From Streptomyces sp. NBC_00523 (GTDB lineage: Bacteria > Actinomycetota > Actinomycetes > Streptomycetales > Streptomycetaceae): 64,000 nt of DNA. This document shows positions 29,851-39,300 of the stretch, in pieces. Location: contig NZ_CP107836.1 in the NCBI RefSeq assembly GCF_036346615.1, positions 2,294,001-2,358,000 of the forward strand. The letters run 5' to 3'. Positions within the stretch are counted from its first letter, which is position 1, and every line of letters starts with the position of its first letter. The notes beneath the pieces are model-generated. The model was not told the DNA's origin and made no database searches. It worked only from the letters and a program-made list of their open reading frames with translations. The translations under genes and the position numbers were made by a program.

Positions 29851-30903
29851 CTACTGCTTCCCGTTGTGACGGCCGCGGCCCCGATGGCCCCCACCGTCCT
29901 GCTCGCCCTTGCTGCTGTCGTACTTCTCGTACGCGTCGACAATACGGCCGACCAGCTTGTGCCGGACGACATCCTGGGAGGTGAGGCGGGAGAAGTGCAC
30001 GTCGTCGATGCCCTCCAGGATGTCCTGCACCTGGCGCAGACCGCTCTTGGTCCCCGTCGGCAGGTCGACCTGGGTGATGTCACCGGTGACGACGATCTTG
30101 GAATCGAAGCCGAGCCGGGTCAGGAACATCTTCATCTGCTCGGCGCTGGTGTTCTGCGCCTCGTCCAGGATGATGAAGGCGTCGTTCAGGGTCCGGCCCC
30201 TCATGTACGCCAAGGGCGCGACCTCGATCGTGCCCGCCGCCATCAGGCGCGGGATCGAGTCGGGGTCGAGCATGTCGTGCAGGGCGTCGTAGAGCGGGCG
30301 CAGATACGGGTCGATCTTGTCGAACAGCGTGCCGGGGAGGAAGCCCAGGCGCTCGCCCGCCTCGACCGCCGGACGGGTCAGGATGATCCGGCTGACCTGC
30401 TTGGACTGGAGGGCCTGGACCGCCTTGGCCATGGCCAGATAGGTCTTGCCGGTACCGGCGGGGCCGATGCCGAAGACGATCGTGTGCTTGTCGATCGCGT
30501 CGACGTACCGCTTCTGGTTGAGCGTCTTGGGGCGGATCGTGCGGCCGCGGCTGGAGAGGATGTTCTGCGTCAGCACCTCGGCCGGGGTCTCCGTGCCGTC
30601 CGCCTGGCCGTTGTCGGTGGCCTTGAGCATCGCGATCGACCGTTCCACGGCGTCCTCCGTCATCGGCTGCCCGGTGCGGAGCACCAGCACCATCTCGTCG
30701 AACAGGCGCTGGATCAGGGCGATGTCCGCCGCATCGCCCGTCGCGCTTATGTCATTTCCCCGGACGTGGATGTCGGCCGCCGGGAACGCCGCTTCGATCA
30801 CGCGCAGCAGCGAGTCGCCCGCTCCCAGGAGCATCACCATCGGGTGAGCGGCCGGGATGCTGATGTGGGCACGCGCCTGCGGCTGTGTGGGTGACTGAGT
30901 CAT
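29851..30903 (-). CDS. phoH: PhoH family ATPase
   Basis: A 350-residue P-loop protein of the PhoH family, related to helicase-like ATPases, often linked with RNA metabolism alongside YbeY. An N-terminal KH-like portion is followed by Walker A GIGPAGTGKTYLAMA and Walker B FIILDEAQNTSAEQMKMFL, then VVTGDITQVDLP. The C-terminal tail is rich in Gly, His and Arg. I start at ATG 30903, with GAGGG 8 nt upstream; an AGGAGG further upstream abuts an in-frame ATG at 30927 too closely. It is the first gene of the phoH-ybeY-corC group. Confidence 0.93.
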   Translation of the reverse strand: MTQSPTQPQARAHISIPAAHPMVMLLGAGDSLLRVIEAAFPAADIHVRGNDISATGDAADIALIQRLFDEMVLVLRTGQPMTEDAVERSIAMLKATDNGQADGTETPAEVLTQNILSSRGRTIRPKTLNQKRYVDAIDKHTIVFGIGPAGTGKTYLAMAKAVQALQSKQVSRIILTRPAVEAGERLGFLPGTLFDKIDPYLRPLYDALHDMLDPDSIPRLMAAGTIEVAPLAYMRGRTLNDAFIILDEAQNTSAEQMKMFLTRLGFDSKIVVTGDITQVDLPTGTKSGLRQVQDILEGIDDVHFSRLTSQDVVRHKLVGRIVDAYEKYDSSKGEQDGGGHRGRGRHNGKQ

Positions 30904-31024
30904 GGGCCGGCCCTCGGGCCTGCGCATACCTCCTGTTGCAGGGTTCTCGCTGCTCGAAAACCTCGTGTGCCTCAAGCCTACGACTCCGTACTGACAACAC
31001 CAGAGGTTTTACGGGGCAGTGGGG

Positions 31025-32131
31025 TCAGGCGCGGAAACCGATCGTCGGCACGGCCCGGCGCAGCGGCCAGGGCCGGGCGGCGGCCGGCAGCAGGTCGTCC
31101 AGGAAGGCGTAGCGCCTGAGCGCGGCCGGGTCCTGCCCCGCGCAGGTGCGCACCTGCTGCCACCAGGCGGCGATCTCCGCCCAGCCGGGGGCCGAGAGCG
31201 AGCCGCCGAACTCCTGGACGGAGAGGGCCGCGGTGAGCCCGGCGAAGGCGAGGCGGTCGGCGAGGGGCCAGCCGGCCAGGGTCCCGGTGACGAAGCCGGC
31301 CACGAAGACGTCGCCGGCGCCGGTCGGGTCCAGCGCCTCGACCTCGATGGCCGGGACCTCGGCGGCGGTACCGGTGGCGGCGTCGACCGCGTAGGCGCCC
31401 TCGGAGCCCAGGGTGACGACGGCGAGCGGTACGCGCTCGGCGAGGGCGTGCGCGGCGGACCGGGGGCAGTCGGTGCGGGTGTAGCGCATCGCCTCCTCGG
31501 CGTTGGGCAGGAAGGCGTGGCAGTGCTCCAGGCCGCTGAGGGCGTCCAGGTCCCAGCGCCCGGTCTCGTCCCAGCCGACGTCCCCGAAGATCAGGGCCCC
31601 CCGGCGGGCGGCCTCGGCGACCCAGGGTTCGGTGCGGCCGGGTACCAGTGAGGTGACGGCGGCCCGGGCCCTGGGCGGGCAGCGGGGGAAGGCGGGGGCC
31701 TCGGGCGAGGCGGTGGTGGGGAGCGCCGGGGCCTCGTGGCCATGCGAGACCATCGTCCGCTCGCCCTCGTACGCCATGGAGACGGTCACCGGGGAGTGCC
31801 AGCCGCGGACCGTGTGCGAGCGGGAGAGGTCGATGCCCTCGCCCTGTTCGAGCGCGTCCCAGCAGTACTCGCCGTAGTGGTCGTCCCCGAACGCGGCGGC
31901 CAGGGAGGTGTGGAGACCGAGGCGGGCCAGCGCGGTGGCCATGTTGGCGACGCCGCCCGGGCTGGAGCCCATGCCGCGCGCCCAGGACTCGGTGCCCCGC
32001 ACGGGGGCGCTGTCCAGGCCGGTGAAGATGATGTCCAGGAAGACCGTGCCGGTGAGGAAGACGTCGCAGTCGGGGTCCTGCGGGGCGCGCAGCCCGTCCA
32101 GCGGGTCGATCTGCGGAATGTCAGCGCTCAC
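31025..32131 (-). CDS. PfkB-family carbohydrate kinase
   Basis: A 368-residue sugar or nucleoside kinase of the ribokinase superfamily. The N-terminal substrate-side region includes GTVFLDIIFTGL and GGVANMATALARLG. The C-terminal anion-hole and catalytic motif is DPTGAGDVFVAGFV with the Asp base. About 25 residues precede the conserved core. Substrate specificity cannot be assigned. It is monocistronic and divergent from an MFS gene, with about 350 bp between them. Confidence 0.9.
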   Translation of the reverse strand: MSADIPQIDPLDGLRAPQDPDCDVFLTGTVFLDIIFTGLDSAPVRGTESWARGMGSSPGGVANMATALARLGLHTSLAAAFGDDHYGEYCWDALEQGEGIDLSRSHTVRGWHSPVTVSMAYEGERTMVSHGHEAPALPTTASPEAPAFPRCPPRARAAVTSLVPGRTEPWVAEAARRGALIFGDVGWDETGRWDLDALSGLEHCHAFLPNAEEAMRYTRTDCPRSAAHALAERVPLAVVTLGSEGAYAVDAATGTAAEVPAIEVEALDPTGAGDVFVAGFVTGTLAGWPLADRLAFAGLTAALSVQEFGGSLSAPGWAEIAAWWQQVRTCAGQDPAALRRYAFLDDLLPAAARPWPLRRAVPTIGFRA

Positions 32132-32478
32132 CTTGCACTCCCCGGTCGTGGCGGTTGCGGCCAGTGTGCCCGAAACGCGGCGCTGATGGACGAGTGCGCG
32201 CCGCGCGTGTGTTCACGGGCGCTGACCTGCATAAACATGCGCGGCTACCCATCCACGAACTGCATAAACACAAAAGTGGCCCAGATCACAGAACACCGGC
32301 TTTCGGTGGGCCGGGAGCACTTGATACAAATTGGCCCGCGAGCACCGTTGGAGACGTACCCGACGGAAGCGCCGATTTCCCTGATTTCTCGTACTTCTCC
32401 TATTTCCCCCTCTGCTTCACCCTCTGCCTTACCCCCCTCTGCCTTCTGCCGTATCCCGGCATGTCTTCAGGAACGCCC
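32132..32478. other. Divergent promoter region with repeats and a pyrimidine tract
   Basis: This 347-bp gap lies between the PfkB kinase and MFS starts and is less GC-rich than its surroundings. CTGCATAAACA occurs twice as a direct repeat (32227-32237 and 32260-32270), 33 bp apart, and the first copy contains GCAT-AAAC-ATGC. GTGGCCCAGATCAC (32276-32289) resembles a CRP-family site with one deviation. TTGATACAAATTGG is at 32321-32334. From about 32377 to 32456 the plus strand is mostly pyrimidine. No gene is seen. Confidence 0.5.
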
Positions 32479-33831
32479 ATGTCCTCGCGCCCTCGCGCCG
32501 CGTGGCCCCTGGTCGCCGTGTTCACCGCCGGTTACCTCGCCGCCTATCTCCTCCCCACCATCGTGGGACGGCTCTCCGTCTATCTGGGCCTGAGCACGGC
32601 TCAGGCCGGGCTCGTCGGCAGCGCGCTGCTGCTGAGCTCGGCCTCCGCCGGCTTCTCCCTGGCGGGACGCGTGGAGACGTACGGGCCGTGCAGACCTGCG
32701 CGTGTGGGGCTGGTCCTGTGCGTGGTGGGGTACGGCTGTGCGGCGCTGGCCGGCACCGTGCCGCTGGTGGTCGCGGGCGCGGTGGTCGGCGGCTTCGGCT
32801 CCGGTACGGCGACCGCCGTCGCGGCGGCGGGCATCGCCGCCCAGAGCGACCCGCACCGCACCTCGTCCCTGGGCCTGTTGAGCGTCTCGGCGACCGCGGG
32901 CGCCCTGTATCTGACGGTCCCGCACCTGGGCGGCGGCCACCGGCTGCCGTTCGCCTCGATCGCCCTGGTCGCGCTCCTGGTCTGGCCGGCCACCTCCCGG
33001 CTCGGCGGCTCGGCCGCGGCCGGTCCGGCCGTCCCCGCGCAGGGCCGGCTGCCGCACCGCCGCTCCGGACTGGTGCTCGCGGGCGGCATGCTGATCTGGT
33101 CGATGGCGCAGAACGCGCTGTGGGGCGTCAGCAGCCGGATCGGCGTGGACCAGGTCGGGCTGTCCGAGGTGACGATCGGCGCCGTCTTCGCCGCCGCGCT
33201 CGGCGCCGGGCTGCTCGGCGTGATGGGCGCCGGGGTGCTGGGCTCGAAGCTGGGGCGCGCCGTCCCGATCGGGGTGGGCACCGCCGTCATCGCGGGGAGC
33301 ATCGTGCTCAGCTCGTCCGCCGGGAGCCTCGGCTCCTTCGCGACGGGCGAGATCCTGTGGAACACCGTCTACCCGGTGGTGCTGTCCTACCTGATCGGTC
33401 TGGCCGCGTCGCTCGACGTACGCGGCCGCTGGGCGGTCCTCGCGGGGTCCGCCTCGTCCGTGGGCGTCGCCTGCGGGCCGGTGCTCGGCAGTGTGCTGTC
33501 GGAGGAGGCCGGCTACCCGGGCATGGGCCTGGTGCTGGGCGCGACGACCCTGCTGATAGCGCTCCCGGTGACCGCGGTGGCCCTGCACATCGGCGGCCGT
33601 CCGCTGGTGCCCGGTTCGGTACGCCGCCGGGGCGGCGCGCCCGCGGCCCTGCTCGCCGTCACCACGGGTGCGGTGCCCGGCGCGGTGCCCAAGCTGGGCG
33701 CGCCCGAGCAGGCCGTCACGGAGATCAGCATCCCGGCCCTGTCCCGCAGGCGCCTCGGCAGGAACGCGTTCCGGACGGCCGGCCCGGAGGGCGGTCAGTC
33801 GAACGCGTACGCCTCGACCTCGGACAGGTAG
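32479..33831 (+). CDS. MFS transporter
   Basis: A 450-residue permease with about 12 hydrophobic segments. The start MSSRPRAAWPLVAVFTAGYL has AGGAA upstream; an earlier in-frame ATG at 32461 has none. Visible helices include AGLVGSALLLSSASAGFSLA, VPLVVAGAVVGGFGSGTATA and GLVLGATTLLIALPVTAVAL. No classical motif A is evident, and the substrate is unknown. A hydrophilic tail of about 80 residues follows the last helix. The last 37 bp overlap the convergent deaminase gene, so the two transcripts are antisense at their 3' ends. Confidence 0.85.
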   Translation: MSSRPRAAWPLVAVFTAGYLAAYLLPTIVGRLSVYLGLSTAQAGLVGSALLLSSASAGFSLAGRVETYGPCRPARVGLVLCVVGYGCAALAGTVPLVVAGAVVGGFGSGTATAVAAAGIAAQSDPHRTSSLGLLSVSATAGALYLTVPHLGGGHRLPFASIALVALLVWPATSRLGGSAAAGPAVPAQGRLPHRRSGLVLAGGMLIWSMAQNALWGVSSRIGVDQVGLSEVTIGAVFAAALGAGLLGVMGAGVLGSKLGRAVPIGVGTAVIAGSIVLSSSAGSLGSFATGEILWNTVYPVVLSYLIGLAASLDVRGRWAVLAGSASSVGVACGPVLGSVLSEEAGYPGMGLVLGATTLLIALPVTAVALHIGGRPLVPGSVRRRGGAPAALLAVTTGAVPGAVPKLGAPEQAVTEISIPALSRRRLGRNAFRTAGPEGGQSNAYASTSDR

Positions 33832-34787
33832 CGCGCCCTGCGCTCCTCGTCGTGGTCGAGGAAGGCCGCCTCGAAGGAGTTGCGGGCCAGCGTGCGCAGC
33901 TGCTCGCGGTCCAGGCCGAGCGCCTCGTGGACGGCGTGGAAGGTGTCTCCGACGTACCCGCCGAAGTAGGCGGGGTCGTCGGAGTTCACCGTGCAGAGCA
34001 GCCCGGCCTCCAGCATCGCGGGCAGCGGGTGCTGCTCCAGGGTGTCGACCGCGCGCAGCCGTACGTTGGACAGCGGGCAGAGCGTGAGCGGGACGCGCTC
34101 CGCGACGAGCCGCTTCACCAGGTCCGGGTCCTCCATGCAGCGCAGTCCGTGGTCGATGCGCTCCACGCCCAGGACGTCGAGTGCCTCGCGGATGTACGCG
34201 GGCGGTCCCTCCTCGCCCGCGTGGGCGACCTTGCGCAGGCCGAGCTCCCCGGCCCGTTCGTACACCTCGCGGAACTTCACGGGCGGGTGGCCGACCTCGG
34301 CGGAGTCCAGGCCGACGGCGCTGATCCGGTGCAGGTGCGGCCGGGCCGCCTCCAGGGTCTCCAGGGCCGATTCGGCGGACTGGTCGCGCAGGAAGCACAT
34401 GATCAGCTGGGTGGAGATGCCGTGCTTCTCCTCGCTGCGCTCCAGCGCCCGGCCCAGGCCCTCCACGACGGTGCCGAGGGGCACGCCGCGCGCGGTGTGG
34501 GCCTGCGGGTCGAAGAAGATCTCGGCGTGGCGGACGCCCTGGGCGGCGGCGCGGGCGAGGTAGGCGTCGGCGAGTTCGGCGAAGTCGTCCTCGGTCCGCA
34601 GCACGGCCATCAGGGCGTAGTAGAGGTCCAGGAAGCTCTGGAGGTCCTCGAAGAGGTACGCGGTGCGCAGGGCTTCGGTGTCCGCGTACGGCAGGGTCAC
34701 GCCGTTGCGCGCGGCGAGCGCGAAGGCCAGTTCCGGTTCGAGGGTTCCCTCGATGTGGAGGTGGAGTTCTGCTTTGGGGAGGTGCAC
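33795..34787 (-). CDS. Adenosine deaminase family enzyme (possibly adenine deaminase)
   Basis: A 330-residue zinc amidohydrolase that deaminates adenosine or adenine. The zinc site starts with KAELHLHIEGT, then HAGEE supplies His and the catalytic Glu, RIDHGLRCMED another His, and NSDDPAYFGG the Asp ligands. The motif GLDSAEVGHPPVKF, where classical adenosine deaminases have a GFDLAGDE-like sequence, is more like the adenine deaminase subgroup, so the preferred substrate is uncertain. The start is GTG 34787, with a weak ribosome site. It has a 37-bp convergent overlap with the MFS gene. Confidence 0.88.
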   Translation of the reverse strand: MHLPKAELHLHIEGTLEPELAFALAARNGVTLPYADTEALRTAYLFEDLQSFLDLYYALMAVLRTEDDFAELADAYLARAAAQGVRHAEIFFDPQAHTARGVPLGTVVEGLGRALERSEEKHGISTQLIMCFLRDQSAESALETLEAARPHLHRISAVGLDSAEVGHPPVKFREVYERAGELGLRKVAHAGEEGPPAYIREALDVLGVERIDHGLRCMEDPDLVKRLVAERVPLTLCPLSNVRLRAVDTLEQHPLPAMLEAGLLCTVNSDDPAYFGGYVGDTFHAVHEALGLDREQLRTLARNSFEAAFLDHDEERRARYLSEVEAYAFD

Positions 34788-34815
34788 GGTGATCTCAATC
34801 GTTTCTGGGGTGGTG

Positions 34816-35724
34816 CTACGCGTGCCGGCTGGGAACCGGTACGCGCATGAGGTCCTGGGCGACGGTGAGCTCGCCCTCGTAACCGGCCGCTCGGGCCTCG
34901 GCCTCGAACGCCTCCGGTTCCGGATAGCGCTGGGAGAAGTGCGTCAGGACGAGGTGCCGTACGTCCGAATCGCGGGCGACCCGGGCCGCCTGGGCGGCGG
35001 TCAAGTGGCCGTGGTCGGCGGCCAGCTGCCGGTCCGCGTCGAGGAACGTCGACTCGATGACCAGCAGGTCGCAGCCCTGGGCGAGGGCGTACACCCCGTC
35101 GCAGAGCCTGGTGTCCATGATGAACGCGAATCGCTGTCCGCGCCTGTGCTCGGACACGTCGGCGAGCGTGATCCCGCCGAGGGTGCCCTCGCGCTGGAGG
35201 CGCCCGACGTCCGGCCCCCCGATGCCGTGCTCGGCGAGCTTCGCGGGTAGCATCCGCCGCCCGTCGGGCTCGATGAGCCGGTAGCCGTACGACTCGACGG
35301 GGTGCGAGAGCCGGTGGCTGTCAAGCGTGTACGCGGCGGTGGTGGCCAGCGGTCCGTCGGCGGCGACGGGGGCCTCGGTCAGCTGCACGGTCTCGCGGTA
35401 GGCGGTGGCGTACCGCAGCCGGTCGAAGAAGCGCTGCCCGCTCACCGGGTAGTGGGCGGTCACCGGGTGCGGGACCTGGTCGAGGTTGATCCGCTGGATC
35501 ACCCCGGCCAGGCCGAGCGAGTGGTCGCCGTGGAAGTGCGTGACGCAGATCCGGTTGATGTCGTGCGCGGCGACCCCGGCCCGCAGCATCTGGCGCTGGG
35601 TGCCCTCGCCGGGGTCGAAGAGGATGCCCTCGCCGTCCCAGCGCAGCAGATAGCCGTTGTGGTTCCGGTGCCGTGTCGGGACCTGGCTGGCGGTCCCGAG
35701 CACGACGAGTTCACGGGCGGACAT
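34816..35724 (-). CDS. rnz: Ribonuclease Z
   Basis: A 302-residue metallo-beta-lactamase-fold endonuclease that trims tRNA 3' ends. The zinc motif is [13 protein letters not shown], with further ligands in [14 protein letters not shown] and [11 protein letters not shown]. The start [21 protein letters not shown] matches the family N-terminus. The ATG at 35724 overlaps the HIT gene stop in a TAATG arrangement, so the two are translationally coupled; an ATG at 35739 is an alternative. It is followed by the deaminase gene after 28 bp, probably one transcript. Confidence 0.93.
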   Translation of the reverse strand: MSARELVVLGTASQVPTRHRNHNGYLLRWDGEGILFDPGEGTQRQMLRAGVAAHDINRICVTHFHGDHSLGLAGVIQRINLDQVPHPVTAHYPVSGQRFFDRLRYATAYRETVQLTEAPVAADGPLATTAAYTLDSHRLSHPVESYGYRLIEPDGRRMLPAKLAEHGIGGPDVGRLQREGTLGGITLADVSEHRRGQRFAFIMDTRLCDGVYALAQGCDLLVIESTFLDADRQLAADHGHLTAAQAARVARDSDVRHLVLTHFSQRYPEPEAFEAEARAAGYEGELTVAQDLMRVPVPSRHA

Positions 35725-36083
35725 TATCCGGGCGGCCATTCCAGACCCCGGCCGCCCAGGACGTGCGCGTGGGCGTGGAACACGGTCTGGCCGGCGCCGG
35801 CGCCGGTGTTGAACACGACCCGGTAACCGGTCGCGTCGATCTTGTCGTCGGCGGCGACGTTGCCCGCCTCGCACAGCACGTCGGCGAGCACCTGCGGTTC
35901 GGCGGCGCCGAGGGATGCGGCGTCCGGGTAGTGCAGGCGCGGGATGACGAGTACGTGCGTGGGCGCCTGGGGGTTGATGTCGCGGAACGCGACGGTGGTG
36001 TCGGTCTCGCGGACGATGGTGGCCGGGATCTCCCCCGAGACGATCTTGCAGAACAGGCAGTCGGGCTGCGGTTCTCCTGCCAT
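35724..36083 (-). CDS. HIT domain nucleotide-binding protein
   Basis: A 119-residue histidine triad hydrolase or transferase of the HINT type. The N-terminus [13 protein letters not shown] is the usual family opening with its CxxC, and the catalytic triad is in [14 protein letters not shown]. Members hydrolyse adenosine phosphoramidates. GGAGCG precedes the ATG. Coupling to rnz by the overlapping TAATG implies joint expression. Length is typical. Confidence 0.95.
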   Translation of the reverse strand: MAGEPQPDCLFCKIVSGEIPATIVRETDTTVAFRDINPQAPTHVLVIPRLHYPDAASLGAAEPQVLADVLCEAGNVAADDKIDATGYRVVFNTGAGAGQTVFHAHAHVLGGRGLEWPPG

Positions 36084-36130
36084 TCGCTTACGCGCTCCTT
36101 GGTCTGGGTGATCCGTTGCGGCCAGCCTAT

Positions 36131-36255
36131 CGGGGGCTCTGCCCCCGTACCCCCGCTCCTCAATCGCCGGAGGGGCTTGATTCTGGCCGCGCGGCCACTT
36201 CCAGCCTCGCCGGCGTTTGAGGCGCGGGGTCCGGGGCGGAGCCCCGGGTTCGGGA
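36131..36255. repeat. Streptomyces-type intergenic repeat with inverted CCGGCGNTTGAGG cores
   Basis: CCGGCGATTGAGG on the minus strand (36158-36170) and CCGGCGTTTGAGG on the plus strand (36210-36222) face each other. The block also holds small GC hairpins: CGGGGGC tct GCCCCCG near 36131-36147, and CCGGGGC gga GCCCCGG at 36231-36247. Similar cores recur at 57 kb in this window. It lies between the HIT gene and the tricorn-like gene, where the hairpins may also terminate the latter. Confidence 0.65.
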
Positions 36256-36314
36256 AGGGGCGGGGTGGGGAACTGGCCCGCCGCAGGCGCACCCGCCCCC
36301 CCACCCCGCCGAGG

Positions 36315-39300
36315 TCACTCCGCGAGACCCGGCAGCTCCGGTGCCACCTTCGCCGGCTCCCGCTCCAGCGACTCCAGCCCGATCCGGATCGCCTCGTCCA
36401 GCTGAGGGTCACGCCCCTCCGCGTGGTCCCGGGGCGTCATCACGACCTCCACGTCCGGGTCCACGCCGTGGTTCTCGACGCCCCACCCGTACCCCTCCAG
36501 CCAGAACGCGTACTTCGGCTGCGTGACCAGTGTCCCGTCGACCAGCCGGTACCGGCTGTCGATGCCGACCACGCCGCCCCAGGTGCGCACCCCGACCACG
36601 GGCCCGATCTTCAGCGCCTTGATCGCCGCGTTCACGATGTCGCCGTCCGACCCGGAGAACTCGTTCGCGACGGCGACCACCGGCCCGCGCGGCGCGTCGC
36701 CCGGGTAGCTCGCGGGGCGCATGCCGCGCGGCAGGTCCCAGCCGACGATGCGGCGGGCGAGCTTCTCGACCACGAGCTGCGAGGTGTGGCCGCCCCGGTT
36801 CTCCCGGACGTCCACGACCAGCCCCTCGCGCGCCATCTCGGTGCGCAGGTCGCGGTGGATCTGGGCCCAGCCGCCGCCGACCATGTCCGGGACGTGCAGG
36901 TAGCCGAGGCGCCCCCCGGACCGCTCGTGCACGTACGCCCTCCGGTCGGCGACCCACGCGTGGTAGCGCAGGGCCTCCTCGTCGCCGACGGGCACGACGA
37001 CGACGTGGCGCCGGTCGCCCCCGTCGGCCGGGGAGACCGTCAGCTCGACGGGCTTGCCGGCCGAGCCGGTGAGCAGCGGCGCGGGCCCGGTCAGCGGATC
37101 GACCGGGTGTCCGTCGACGGCCACGATCGCGTCCCCGGCCCGGACCGCGACGCCCGGCGCGGCGAGCGGCGAGCGGGCGGCCGGGTCCGAGGTCTCGGAG
37201 GGCAGCACGCGGTCGATGCGCCAGCTGCCGTCCTCCGCCCTGGAGAGGTCCGCCCCGAGCAGCCCCTGCCGGGCCGCGTCGTCGCGCCACCCGCCGGGCG
37301 GGGTGACGTAGGCGTGCGAGGTGCCCAGCTCGCCCTGGACCTCCCAGAGCAGGTCCATGAGGTCGTCGTGGGTCGCGACGCGCTCCAGGACCGGGCGGTA
37401 GCGGTCGAGGACCCCGGCCCAGTCGACGCCGCCCATGTCGGGGCGCCAGAAGTTGTCCCGCATGACACGCCCGGCCTCGTCGTACATCTGGCGCCACTCG
37501 GCGGCCGGGTCGAGGGTGCGGCGGACGCGGGAGAGGTCGACGGTCACGGCGTCGTCGTGGTCGTCGTCGCCCGCGGGCACCCGGGTGTCGGAGGGGACCA
37601 CGGACAGCTTGCCGTGGTGGACGATCGCCAGCCGCTTCCCGTCACCGCTGACCGCGAAACGGCTGACGTCCGAGGACAGCTCCTCGCAGCGCAGCTTCTC
37701 CAGGTCGTAGCGCTCCAGGACGGTGTCCGGACGGCGGGCGTCCGGACCGGCCCCGCTGGTGCCGAGGACCCCGGTGAGCGGGTGGCGCAGCCAGAGCAGC
37801 CCGTCCCGCGCGGTGCGGAGCGAGGAGTAGACGGCGGCCTCGACGGGAAGGGGCACGATCCGGTCGGCGAGGCCGTCCAGGTCGATGCGGGTGATGGGGA
37901 GCGCGGTGGGGTTGTCCTCGCCGTCGCCGCCCTTCTCCTTCTCCGTGGGCCGTCCGTGCAGCTGCGGTCCGAACGGGGAGGGCGTGGTCGCCGCGAGGGT
38001 GAGCAGGTGCGGCCGGCAGGAGCCGATGAACGCCATGTCGAAGACGTGGGCGTCGTAGATCGGGTCGAAGGCGCGCTCGGAGAGGAAGGCCAGGTGCTTT
38101 CCGTCGGCGGTGAAGGCGGGTGCGAAGTCCCGGAACCGCAGGGGCGTCGCCTCGGAGACCGACAGGTCGGCGATGTGGGCCAGCTTGAGCTGGCTGAGCG
38201 GCTCGGGGCCGGGGTGCGACCAGGCGAGCCAGGCGGAGTCGGGCGACCAGGCGAGGCCGGAGGCGTCGCCGTTCTCGCTGCGGTCCACCTCGTGGATCTC
38301 GCCGCTCTCCCGTTCGACGATCAGGACGCGCCCGTCGTGCGCGGCGACCGCGAACCGGCTGCCGTCGGGGGCGGGGGCGAGGTCCAGGACGCGGCCCAGC
38401 CGGCCGGCCGCGAGGCGGCGGGGCGTGGCGCCGGGGGCGGTGCCGGCGGCGGGGGCGATCTCCAGCGCGTCGTCACCCTCGGCGTCGGTGACCCAGACGA
38501 CGTGCTGGTCGCCGTCGGCCTGGAAGGTGCGCGGCAGCCTGGCCCGTACGCCGGGCTCGGCGGCGAGCGCGCGGGCCGGGCCCTCACGGTGGGTGACCCA
38601 GTGCACGGCGCCCCGCGACAGGACGGCGCTGCCCCGGCCGGTGCGGTCGGGCGAGGCGCTGGTCAGGTGGCTGTCGGCGTGCAGCGGGTAGGGCTGGAGG
38701 TCGGCGCGCTGGCCGCCGAGCCGGAGCTCGACGCGGCGGGGCTCGCCGCTCTCCAGGCCGTCCAGGAGCCAGAGTTCACCGGCGGAGGCGTAGGCGACCC
38801 GGGTGCCGTCGGTGGTGGCCTGCCGGGCGTAGAAGCCGTCGACGGGGGTGTGCCGCCGCAGGTCGGTGCCGTCGGGCAGCGAGGAGTAGAGGGCGCCGGT
38901 GCCCTCGTGGTCGGAGAGGAACGCGATGCGCTCCCCCACCCACATCGGGCACTCGATGTTGCCGTCCAGGTCCTCGTGGATCCGGGCGAACTCCAGCGGA
39001 TCGTCCTCCGCCGCGATCCAGAGCTTCCCGGCCGTGCCGCCCCGGTAGCGCTTCCAGCTGGCGGCCTCGCGGCCCATGGTGGCCGAGAGCAGCAGGACGC
39101 GTCCGCCCGGCCCGTACGCGAGGGAGCCGACGGGGCCGTACGGGAGGGTCCGCGCGGGACCGCCGTCGACCGGGACGGCCCGGGCCCAGCTGCGGCGCAG
39201 CGAGACCTGGCCCTGGGTGCTGGTGACCAGTACGTCGCCTTCGGGGGTCCAGCCGCGCACGGTGGTGCGGGCGTCGCCCCAGTGGGTGAGCCGCCGGGAG

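Noticed and set aside
32276-32289. Definite CRP site GTGGCCCAGATCAC
   Set aside because: It departs from the GTG-N6-GNCAC consensus at the key G, so I only mention it as resemblance.
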